Shown here: positions 50,661 to 61,832 of the stretch, one piece after another
Numbering within the stretch: the stretch's first letter is position 1
Layout of the letters: every line of letters begins with the position of its first letter
DNA from: Euwallacea fornicatus
Taxonomy: Eukaryota > Arthropoda > Insecta > Coleoptera > Curculionidae
Direction: 5' to 3'
Assembly: GCF_040115645.1 (NCBI RefSeq)
Contig: NW_027096037.1
Coordinates: 496,001-560,000 of the forward strand
Length of the DNA: 64,000 nucleotides
The notes under the pieces: generated by a model
The model's database searches: none
Told to the model about the DNA's origin: nothing
Seen by the model: only the letters and a program-made list of their open reading frames with translations
Program-made: the position numbers and the translations under genes

Positions 50661-52764
50661 TTCCTTAAACAAAGTGTCAAATTAATCAGCTCTTCGAGGC
50701 CTTTAAAATGTCACAACACATCATCTTTGCATCTTGATGAATTTCCAAGAAAAATAGTACTTTGTGTACTCGAACACACAACTTTTGGGACTTTTCAAAT
50801 ACTGAAACTCGATAACTACGGAAAATGAGGACCAAATTCCTTAAACAAAGTGTCAAATTAATCAGCACTACGAGGCCTTTAAGATTCACAACACATCATC
50901 TTTGCATCTAGTTGAATTTCCAAGAAAAATAGTACTTTGTGTACTCGAACACACAACTTTTGGGCCTTTTCAAATACTGAAACTCGATAACTACGGAAAA
51001 TGAGTACCAAATTCCTTAAACAAAGTGTCAAATTAATCAGCACTACGAGGCCTTTAAGATTCACAACACATCAACTTTGCATCTAGTTGAATTTCCAAGA
51101 AAAATAGTACTTTGTGTACTCGAACACACAACTTTTGGGACTTTTCAAATACTGAAACTCGATAACTACGGAAAATGAGTACCAAATTCCTTAAACAAAG
51201 TGTCAAATTAATCAGCACTACGAGGCCTTTAAGATTCACAACGCATCAACTTTGCATCTAGTTGAATTTCCAAGAAAAATAGTACTTTGTGTACTCGAAC
51301 ACACAACTTTTGGGACTTTTCAAACTCTGAAACACGATAACTACGGAAAATGAGGACCAAATTCCTTAAACAAAGTGTCAAATTAATCAGCACTACGAGG
51401 CCTTTAAGATTCACAACACATCATCTTTGCATCTAGTTGAATTTCCAAGAAAAATAGTACTTTGTGTACTCGAACACACAACTTTTGGGACTTTTCAAAC
51501 TCTGAAACACGATAACTACGGAAAATGAGGACCAAATTCCTTAAACAAAGTGTCAAATTAATCAGCACTACGAGGCCTTTAAGATTCACAACACATCAAC
51601 TTTGCATCTAGTTGAATTGCCAAGGAAAATAGTACTTTGTGCACTCGAACACACAACTTTTGGGGCTTTTCAAATACTGAAACTCGATAACTACGGAAAA
51701 TTAGGACCAAATTCCTTAAACAAAGTGTCAAATTAATCAGCACTACGAGGCCTTTAAGATTCACAACACATCATCTTTGCATCTAGTTGAATTTCCAAGA
51801 AAAATAGTACTTTGTGTACTCGAACACACAACTTTTGGGACTTTTCAAACTCTGAAACACGATAACTACGGAAAATGAGGACCAAATTCCTTAAACAAAG
51901 TGTCAAATTAATCAGCACTACGAGGCCTTTAAGATTCACAACACATCATCTTTGCATCTAGTTGAATTTCCAAGAAAAATAGTACTTTGTGTACTCGAAC
52001 ACACAACTTTTATGACTTTTCAAACTCTGAAACTCGATAACTACGGACAATTAGTACCAAATTCCTTAAACAATGTGTCAAATTAATCAGCTATACGAAG
52101 GCCTTTAAGATTCACAACACATCAACTTTGCATCTAGTTGAATTTCCAAGAAAAATAGTACTTTGTGTACTCGAACCCACAACTTTTATGACTTTTCAAA
52201 CTCTGAAACTCGATAACTACGGAAAATGAGTACCAAATTCCTTAAACAAAGTGTCAAATTAATCAGCTCTTCGAGGCCTTTAAAATGTCACAACACATCA
52301 TCTTTGCATCTTGATGAATTTCCAAGAAAAATAGTACTTTGTGTACTCGAACACACAACTTTTGGGACTTTTCAAATACTGAAACTCGATAACTACGGAA
52401 AATGAGGACCAAATTCCTTAAACAAAGTGTCAAATTAATCAGCACTACGAGGCCTTTAAGATTCATAACACATCAACTTTGCATCTAGTTGAATTTCCAA
52501 GAAAAATAGTACTTTGTGTACTCGAACACACAACTTTTATGACTTTTCAAACTCTGAAACTCGATAACTACGGACAATTAGTACCAAATTCCTTAAACAA
52601 TGTGTCAAATTAATCAGCTATACGAAGGCCTTTAAGATTCACAACACATCAACTTTGCATCTAGTTGAATTTCCAAGAAAAATAGTACTTTGTGTACTCG
52701 AACCCACAACTTTTATGACTATTCAAACTCTGAAACTCGATAACTACGGAAAATGAGTACCAAA
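50661..52764 (+). repeat. 12-monomer HOR, copy E (2104 bp)
   Basis: Regular order with S anchors at 50661 and 52238. The ttgcc monomer is at 51537. The final T monomer carries the same ATGACTATTC change (A at 52721) as copy D, exactly 2104 bp away. Copies D and E are therefore sister copies made by duplication of a whole HOR unit. Confidence 0.93.
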
Positions 52765-54693
52765 TTCCTTAAACAAAGTGTCAAATTAATCAGCTCTTCG
52801 AGGCCTTTAAAATGTCACAACACATCATCTTTGCATCTTGATGAATTTCCAAGAAAAATAGTACTTTGTGTACTCGAACACACAACTTTTGGGACTTTTC
52901 AAATACTGAAACTCGATAACTACGGAAAATGAGGACCAAATTCCTTAAACAAAGTGTCAAATTAATCAGCACTACGAGGCCTTTAAGATTCACAACACAT
53001 CATCTTTGCATCTAGTTGAATTTCCAAGAAAAATAGTACTTTGTGTACTCGAACACACAACTTTTGGGCCTTTTCAAATACTGAAACTCGATAACTACGG
53101 AAAATGAGTACCAAATTCCTTAAACAAAGTGTCAAATTAATCAGCACTACGAGGCCTTTAAGATTCACAACACATCAACTTTGCATCTAGTTGAATTTCC
53201 AAGAAAAATAGTACTTTGTGTACTCGAACACACAACTTTTGGGACTTTTCAAATACTGAAACTCGATAACTACGGAAAATGAGTACCAAATTCCTTAAAC
53301 AAAGTGTCAAATTAATCAGCACTACGAGGCCTTTAAGATTCACAACGCATCAACTTTGCATCTAGTTGAATTTCCAAGAAAAATAGTACTTTGTGTACTC
53401 GAACACACAACTTTTGGGACTTTTCAAACTCTGAAACACGATAACTACGGAAAATGAGGACCAAATTCCTTAAACAAAGTGTCAAATTAATCAGCACTAC
53501 GAGGCCTTTAAGATTCACAACACATCATCTTTGCATCTAGTTGAATTTCCAAGAAAAATAGTACTTTGTGTACTCGAACACACAACTTTTGGGACTTTTC
53601 AAACTCTGAAACACGATAACTACGGAAAATGAGGACCAAATTCCTTAAACAAAGTGTCAAATTAATCAGCACTACGAGGCCTTTAAGATTCACAACACAT
53701 CATCTTTGCATCTAGTTGAATTTCCAAGAAAAATAGTACTTTGTGTACTCGAACACACAACTTTTATGACTTTTCAAACTCTGAAACTCGATAACTAAGG
53801 AAAATGAGTACCAAATTCCTTAAACAAAGTGTCAAATTAATCAGCACTACGAGGCCTTTAAGATTCATAACACATCAACTTTGCATCTAGTTGAATTTCC
53901 AAGAAAAATAGTACTTTGTGTACTCGAACACACAACTTTTATGACTTTTCAAACTCTGAAACTCGATAACTACGGACAATTAGTACCAAATTCCTTAAAC
54001 AATGTGTCAAATTAATCAGCTATACGAAGGCCTTTAAGATTCACAACACATCAACTTTGCATCTAGTTGAATTTCCAAGAAAAATAGTACTTTGTGTACT
54101 CGAACCCACAACTTTTATGACTTTTCAAACTCTGAAACTCGATAACTACGGAAAATGAGTACCAAATTCCTTAAACAAAGTGTCAAATTAATCAGCTCTT
54201 CGAGGCCTTTAAAATGTCACAACACATCATCTTTGCATCTTGATGAATTTCCAAGAAAAATAGTACTTTGTGTACTCGAATACACAACTTTTGGGACTTT
54301 TCAAATACTGAAACTCGATAACTACGGAAAATGAGGACCAAATTCCTTAAACAAAGTGTCAAATTAATCAGCACTACGAGGCCTTTAAGATTCATAACAC
54401 ATCAACTTTGCATCTAGTTGAATTTCCAAGAAAAATAGTACTTTGTGTACTCGAACACACAACTTTTATGACTTTTCAAACTCTGAAACTCGATAACTAC
54501 GGACAATTAGTACCAAATTCCTTAAACAATGTGTCAAATTAATCAGCTATACGAAGGCCTTTAAGATTCACAACACATCAACTTTGCATCTAGTTGAATT
54601 TCCAAGAAAAATAGTACTTTGTGTACTCGAACCCACAACTTTTATGACTTTTCAAACTCTGAAACTCGATAACTACGGAAAATGAGTACCAAA
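52765..54693 (+). repeat. HOR copy F, contracted and rearranged (11 monomers, 1929 bp)
   Basis: Order: S-G 52765, R 52941, G 53116, gcat-H 53291, catc-H 53466, P with CTAAGG 53641, cataac-P 53816, T-P 53991, S-G 54167, cataac-P 54343 and T-P 54518. The ttgcc-Q unit and the following H are absent, and a CTAAGG plus cataac junction replaces part of the unit. The S at 54167 has a private GAATACAC. Confidence 0.9.
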
Positions 54694-55919
54694 TTCCTTA
54701 AACAAAGTGTCAAATTAATCAGCTCTTCGAGGCCTTTAAAATGTCACAACACATCATCTTTGCATCTTGATGAATTTCCAAGAAAAATAGTACTTTGTGT
54801 ACTCGAACACACAACTTTTGGGACTTTTCAAATACTGAAACTCGATAACTACGGAAAATGAGGACCAAATTCCTTAAACAAAGTGTCAAATTAATCAGCA
54901 CTACGAGGCCTTTAAGATTCACAACACATCATCTTTGCATCTAGTTGAATTTCCAAGAAAAATAGTACTTTGTGTACTCGAACACACAACTTTTGGGCCT
55001 TTTCAAATACTGAAACTCGATAACTACGGAAAATGAGTACCAAATTCCTTAAACAAAGTGTCAAATTAATCAGCACTACGAGGCCTTTAAGATTCACAAC
55101 ACATCAACTTTGCATCTAGTTGAATTTCCAAGAAAAATAGTACTTTGTGTACTCGAACACACAACTTTTGGGACTTTTCAAATACTGAAACTCGATAACT
55201 ACGGAAAATGAGTACCAAATTCCTTAAACAAAGTGTCAAATTAATCAGCACTACGAGGCCTTTAAGATTCACAACGCATCAACTTTGCATCTAGTTGAAT
55301 TTCCAAGAAAAATAGTACTTTGTGTACTCGAACACACAACTTTTGGGACTTTTCAAACTCTGAAACACGATAACTACGGAAAATGAGGACCAAATTCCTT
55401 AAACAAAGTGTCAAATTAATCAGCACTACGAGGCCTTTAAGATTCACAACACATCATCTTTGCATCTAGTTGAATTTCCAAGAAAAATAGTACTTTGTGT
55501 ACTCGAACACACAACTTTTGGGACTTTTCAAACTCTGAAACACGATAACTACGGAAAATGAGGACCAAATTCCTTAAACAAAGTGTCAAATTAATCAGCA
55601 CTACGAGGCCTTTAAGATTCACAACACATCATCTTTGCATCTAGTTGAATTTCCAAGAAAAATAGTACTTTGTGTACTCGAACACACAACTTTTGGGACT
55701 TTTCAAACTCTGAAACACGATAACTACGGAAAATGAGGACCAAATTCCTTAAACAAAGTGTCAAATTAATCAGCACTACGAGGCCTTTAAGATTCACAAC
55801 ACATCATCTTTGCATCTAGTTGAATTTCCAAGAAAAATAGTACTTTGTGTACTCGAACACACAACTTTTATGACTTTTCAAACTCTGAAACTCGATAACT
55901 AAGGAAAATGAGTACCAAA
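54694..55919 (+). repeat. Partial HOR copy G at the end of the regular array
   Basis: Monomers S-G 54694, R 54870, G 55045, gcat-H 55220 and catc-H 55395 keep the HOR order. A second catc-H at 55570 stands where ttgcc-Q should be, followed by P with CTAAGG at 55745. After this the order switches to the block also found at 4.4-6.0 kb. Confidence 0.87.
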
Positions 55920-57526
55920 TTCCTTAAACAAAGTGTCAAATTAATCAGCACTACGAGGCCTTTAAGATTCATAACACATTAACTTTGCATCTAGTTGAAT
56001 TTCCAAGAAAAATAGTACTTTGTGTACTCGAACACACAACTTTTATGACTTTTCAAACTCTGAAACTCGATAACTACGGAAAATGAGTACCAAATTCCTT
56101 AAACAAAGTGTCAAATTAATCAGCTCTTCGAGGCTTTTAAAATGTCACAACACATCAACTTTGCATCTAATTGAATTTCCAAGAAAAATAGTACTTTGTG
56201 TACTCGAACACACAACTTTTGGGACTTTTCAAATACTGAAACTCGATAACTACGGAAAATGAGGACCAAATTCCTTAAACAAAGTGTCAAATTAATCAGC
56301 ACTACGAGGCCTTTAAGATTCACAACACATCATCTTTGCATCTAGTTGAATTTCCAAGAAAAATAGTACTTTGTGTACTCGAACACACAACTTTTATGAC
56401 TTTTCAAACTCTGAAACTCGATAACTACGGACAATTAGTACCAAATTCCTTAAACAATGTGTCAAATTAATCAGCTATACGAAGGCCTTTAAGATTCACA
56501 ACACATCAACTTTGCATCTAGTTGAATTTCCAAGAAAAATAGTACTTTGTGTACTCGAACACACAACTTTTGGGACTTTTCAAACTCTGAAACACGATAA
56601 CTACGGAAAATGAGGACCAAATTCCTTAAACAAAGTGTCAAATTAATCAGCACTACGAGGCCTTTAAGATTCACAACACATCAACTTTGCATCTAGTTGA
56701 ATTTCCAAGAAAAATAGTACTTTGTGTACTCGAACACACAACTTTTGGGACTTTTCAAATACTGAAACTCGATAACTACGGAAAATGAGGACCAAATTCC
56801 TTAAACAAAGTGTCAAATTAATCAGCACTACGAGGCCTTTAAGATTCACAACACATCAAATTTGCATCTAGTTGAATTTCCAAGAAAAATAGTACTTTGT
56901 GTACTCGAACACACAACTTTTGGGGCTTTTCAAATACTGAAACTCGATAACTACGGAAAATGAGGACCAAATTCCTTAAACAAAGTGTCAAATTAATCAG
57001 CACTACGAGGCCTTTAAGATTCACAACACATCAAATTTGCATCTAGTTGAATTTCCAAGAAAAATAGTACTTTGTGTACTCGAACACACAACTTTTGGGG
57101 CTTTTCAAATACTGAAACTCGATAACTACGGAAAATGAGGACCAAATTCCTTAAACAATGTGTCAAATTAATCAGCTATACGAGGCCTTTAAGATTCACA
57201 ACTCATCATCTTTGCATCTAGTTGAGTTTCCAAGAAAAATAGTACTTTGAGTACTCGAACTCACAACTTTTGGGGCTTTTCAAATACTGAAACTCGATAA
57301 CTACGGAAAATGAGGACCAAATTCCTTAAACAAAGTGTCAAATTAATCAGCACTACGAGGCCTTTAAGATTCACAACTCATCATCTTTGCATTTAGTTGA
57401 ATTTCCAAGAAAAATAGTACTTTGTGTACTCGAACACACAACTTTTATGACTTTTCAAACTCTGAAACTCGATAACTACGGACAATTAGTACCAAATTCC
57501 TTAAACAATGTGTCAAATTAATCAGC
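55903..57526 (+). repeat. Copy of the 4368-5991 block, 51,535 bp away
   Basis: About 1624 bp match 4368-5991 at constant offset. Shared rare features are ACATTAACTTTGC (4385 and 55920 monomers), an S-head hybrid with CAAC and TCTAATTG (4560 and 56095), the caaattt/actcat module, and ACTCATC with CATTTAGTTG (5787 and 57322). Differences noticed are 4600 C versus 56135 T, and 5024 G versus 56559 A. The left limit is 4367 C versus 55902 A; the right limit is 5992 A versus 57527 T. Confidence 0.9.
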
Positions 57527-59093
57527 TATACGAAGGCCTTTAAGATTCACAACACATCAACTTTGCATCTAGTTGAATTTCCAAGAAAAATAGTACTTTG
57601 TGTACTCGAACCCACAACTTTTATGACTTTTCAAACTCTGAAACTCGATAACTACGGACAATTAGTACCAAATTCCTTAAACAATGTGTCAAATTAATCA
57701 GCTATACGAGGCCTTTAAGATTCACAACACATCATCTTTGCATCTAGTTGAATTTCCAAGAAAAATAGTACTTTGTGTACTCGAACACACAACTTTTGGG
57801 ACTTTTCAAATACTGAAACTCGATAACTACGGAAAATGAGGACCAAATTCCTTAAACAAAGTGTCAAATTAATCAGCACTACGAGGCCTTTAAGATTCAC
57901 AACACATCAAATTTGCATCTAGTTGAATTTCCAAGAAAAATAGTACTTTGTGTACTCGAACACACAACTTTTGGGGCTTTTCAAATACTGAAACTCGATA
58001 ACTACGGAAAATGAGGACCAAATTCCTTAAACAAAGTGTCAAATTAATCAGCACTACGAGGCCTTTAAGATTCACAACACATCAACTTTGCATCTAGTTG
58101 AATTTCCAAGAAAAATAGTACTTTGTGTACTCGAACACACAACTTTTGGGACTTTTCAAACTCTGAAACTCGATAACTACGGAAAATGAGGACCAAATTC
58201 CTTAATCAAAGTGTCAAATTAATCAGCTCTTCGAGGCTTTTAAAATGTCACAACACATCATCTTTGCATCTTGATGAATTTCCAAGAAAAATAGTACTTT
58301 GTGTACTCGAACACACAACTTTTGGGACTTTTCAAATACTGAAACTCGATAACTACGGAAAATGAGTACCAAATTCCTTAAACAAAGTGTCAAATTAATC
58401 AGCACTACGAGGCCCTTAAGATTCACAACACATCAACTTTGCATCTAGTTGAATTTCCAAGAAAAATAGTACTTTGTGTACTCGAACACACAACTTTTGG
58501 GACTTTTCAAATACTGAAACTCGATAACTACGGAAAATGAGTACCAAATTCCTTAAACAAAGTGTCAAATTAATCAGCACTACGAGGCCTTTAAGATTCA
58601 CAACGCATCAACTTTGCATCTAGTTGAATTTCCAAGAAAAATAGTACTTTGTGTACTCGAACACACAACTTTTGGGACTTTTCAAACTCTGAAACACGAT
58701 AACTACGGAAAATGAGGACCAAATTCCTTAAACAAAGTGTCAAATTAATCAGCACTACGAGGCCTTTAAGATTCACAACACATCATCTTTGCATCTAGTT
58801 GAATTTCCAAGAAAAATAGTACTTTGTGTACTCGAACACACAACTTTTATGACTTTTCAAACTCTGAAACTCGATAACTACGGACAATTAGTACCAAATT
58901 CCTTAAACAATGTGTCAAATTAATCAGCTATACGAAGGCCTTTAAGATTCACAACACATCAACTTTGCATCTAGTTGAATTTCCAAGAAAAATAGTACTT
59001 TGTGTACTCGAACACACAACTTTTGGGACTTTTCAAACTCTGAAACACGATAACTACGGAAAATGAGGACCAAATTCCTTAAACAAAGTGTCA
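56926..59093 (+). repeat. 4907-bp-offset duplication, copy 1
   Basis: This matches 61833-64000. Private shared changes are CTTAATCAAAG (start of the 58198 monomer), GAGGCTTTTAAAATG (58198) and GAGGCCCTTAAG (58374), plus a rare GGGAC/AAACTCT/AAACTCG tail at 58023. I noticed no difference over 2168 bp. The left limit is G at 56925 versus A at 61832. The right limit cannot be seen because the second copy leaves the window. Confidence 0.9.
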
Positions 59094-59425
59094 AATTAAT
59101 CAGCACTACGAGGCCTTTAAGATTCACAACACATCATCTTTGCATCTAGTTGAATTTCCAAGAAAAATAGTACTTTGTGTACTCGAACACACAACTTTTA
59201 TGACTTTTCAAACTCTGAAACTCGATAACTACGGACAATTAGTACCAAATTCCTTAAACAATGTGTCAAATTAATCAGCTATACGAAGGCCTTTAAGATT
59301 CACAACACATCAACTTTGCATCTAGTTGAATTTCCAAGAAAAATAGTACTTTGTGTACTCGAACACACAACTTTTGGGACTTTTCAAACTCTGAAACACG
59401 ATAACTACGGAAAATGAGGACCAAA
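58724..59425 (+). repeat. Dimer duplication (351 bp x 2)
   Basis: Units 58724-59074 and 59075-59425 each contain catc-P ending ACAATTAG followed by a T monomer with an H tail. No difference was seen. The same pair occurs at 4736, 6488, 56271 and 63631, so the dimer is an old module recently doubled here. The next monomer (59426) has a private CACCTTTGC. Confidence 0.87.
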
Positions 59426-61178
59426 TTCCTTAAACAAAGTGTCAAATTAATCAGCACTACGAGGCCTTTAAGATTCACAACACATCACCTTTGCATCTAG
59501 TTGAATTTCCAAGAAAAATAGTACTTTGTGTACTCGAACACACAACTTTTGGGACTTTTCAAATACTGAAACTCGATAACTACGGAAAATGAGGACCAAA
59601 TTCCTTAAACAAAGTGTCAAATTAATCAGCACTACGAGGCCTTTAAGATTCACAACACATCATCTTTGCATCTAGTTGAATTTCCAAGAAAAATAGTACT
59701 TTGTGTACTCGAACCCACAACTTTTATGACTTTTCAAACTCTGAAACTCGATAACTACGGAAAATGAGTACCAAATTCCTTAAACAAAGTGTCAAATTAA
59801 TCAGCTCTTCGAGGCCTTTAAAATGTCACAACACATCATCTTTGCATCTTGATGAATTTCCAAGAAAAATAGTACTTTGTGTACTCGAACACACAACTTT
59901 TGGGACTTTTCAAATACTGAAACTCGATAACTACGGAAAATGAGGACCAAATTCCTTAAACAAAGTGTCAAATTAATCAGCACTACGAGGCCTTTAAGAT
60001 TCATAACACATCAACTTTGCATCTAGTTGAATTTCCAAGAAAAATAGTACTTTGTGTACTCGAACACACAACTTTTATGACTTTTCAAACTCTGAAACTC
60101 GATAACTACGGACAATTAGTACCAAATTCCTTAAACAATGTGTCAAATTAATCAGCTATACGAAGGCCTTTAAGATTCACAACACATCAACTTTGCATCT
60201 AGTTGAATTTCCAAGAAAAATAGTACTTTGTGTACTCGAACCCACAACTTTTATGACTTTTCAAACTCTGAAACTCGATAACTACGGAAAATGAGTACCA
60301 AATTCCTTAAACAAAGTGTCAAATTAATCAGCTCTTCGAGGCCTTTAAAATGTCACAACACATCATCTTTGCATCTTGATGAATTTCCAAGAAAAATAGT
60401 ACTTTGTGTACTCGAACACACAACTTTTGGGACTTTTCAAATACTGAAACTCGATAACTACGGAAAATGAGGACCAAATTCCTTAAACAAAGTGTCAAAT
60501 TAATCAGCACTACGAGGCCTTTAAGATTCACAACACATCATCTTTGCATCTAGTTGAATTTCCAAGAAAAATAGTACTTTGTGTACTCGAACACACAACT
60601 TTTGGGACTTTTCAAACTCTGAAACACGATAACTACGGAAAATGAGGACCAAATTCCTTAAACAAAGTGTCAAATTAATCAGCACTACGAGGCCTTTAAG
60701 ATTCACAACACATCAACTTTGCATCTAGTTGAATTGCCAAGGAAAATAGTACTTTGTGCACTCGAACACACAACTTTTGGGGCTTTTCAAATACTGAAAC
60801 TCGATAACTACGGAAAATTAGGACCAAATTCCTTAAACAAAGTGTCAAATTAATCAGCACTACGAGGCCTTTAAGATTCACAACACATCATCTTTGCATC
60901 TAGTTGAATTTCCAAGAAAAATAGTACTTTGTGTACTCGAACACACAACTTTTGGGACTTTTCAAACTCTGAAACACGATAACTACGGAAAATGAGGACC
61001 AAATTCCTTAAACAAAGTGTCAAATTAATCAGCACTACGAGGCCTTTAAGATTCACAACACATCATCTTTGCATCTAGTTGAATTTCCAAGAAAAATAGT
61101 ACTTTGTGTACTCGAACACACAACTTTTATGACTTTTCAAACTCTGAAACTCGATAACTAAGGAAAATGAGTACCAAA
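59426..61178 (+). repeat. Mixed monomers with HOR fragments
   Basis: Order: G 59426, catc-P with GAACCCAC 59601, S-G 59776, cataac-P 59952, T-P 60127, S-G 60303, catc-H 60479, ttgcc-Q 60654, catc-H 60829 and catc-P with CTAAGG 61004. The run S, cataac, T, S at 59776-60478 is as at a HOR junction. H, ttgcc, H, P is the middle of the HOR. Between them R, G and gcat are missing, consistent with deletion by unequal exchange. Confidence 0.82.
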
Positions 61179-61703
61179 TTCCTTAAACAAAGTGTCAAAT
61201 TAATCAGCACTACGAGGCCTTTAAGATTCATAACACATCAACTTTGCATCTAGTTGAATTTCCAAGAAAAATAGTACTTTGTGTACTCGAACACACAACT
61301 TTTATGACTTTTCAAACTCTGAAACTCGATAACTAAGGAAAATGAGTACCAAATTCCTTAAACAAAGTGTCAAATTAATCAGCACTACGAGGCCTTTAAG
61401 ATTCATAACACATCAACTTTGCATCTAGTTGAATTTCCAAGAAAAATAGTACTTTGTGTACTCGAACACACAACTTTTATGACTTTTCAAACTCTGAAAC
61501 TCGATAACTAAGGAAAATGAGTACCAAATTCCTTAAACAAAGTGTCAAATTAATCAGCACTACGAGGCCTTTAAGATTCATAACACATCAACTTTGCATC
61601 TAGTTGAATTGCCAAGGAAAATAGTACTTTGTGCACTCGAACACACAACTTTTGGGGCTTTTCAAATACTGAAACTCGATAACTACGGAAAATTAGGACC
61701 AAA
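61179..61703 (+). repeat. Locally doubled monomer followed by a chimeric monomer
   Basis: The monomers at 61179 and 61354 both carry CATAACACAT, a P tail and CTAAGG, and look identical. The next, 61529-61703, starts as the same cataac type but continues with GAATTGCCAAGGAA, TTGTGCACTC, GGGGC and AAAATTAGG of the ttgcc class. The switch lies between monomer positions 53 and 83. It is the only cataac/ttgcc combination I saw. Confidence 0.87.
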
Positions 61704-61832
61704 TTCCTTAAACAAAGTGTCAAATTAATCAGCACTACGAGGCCTTTAAGATTCACAACACATCATCTTTGCATCTAGTTGAATTTCCAAGAAAAATAGT
61801 ACTTTGTGTACTCGAACACACAACTTTTGGGA

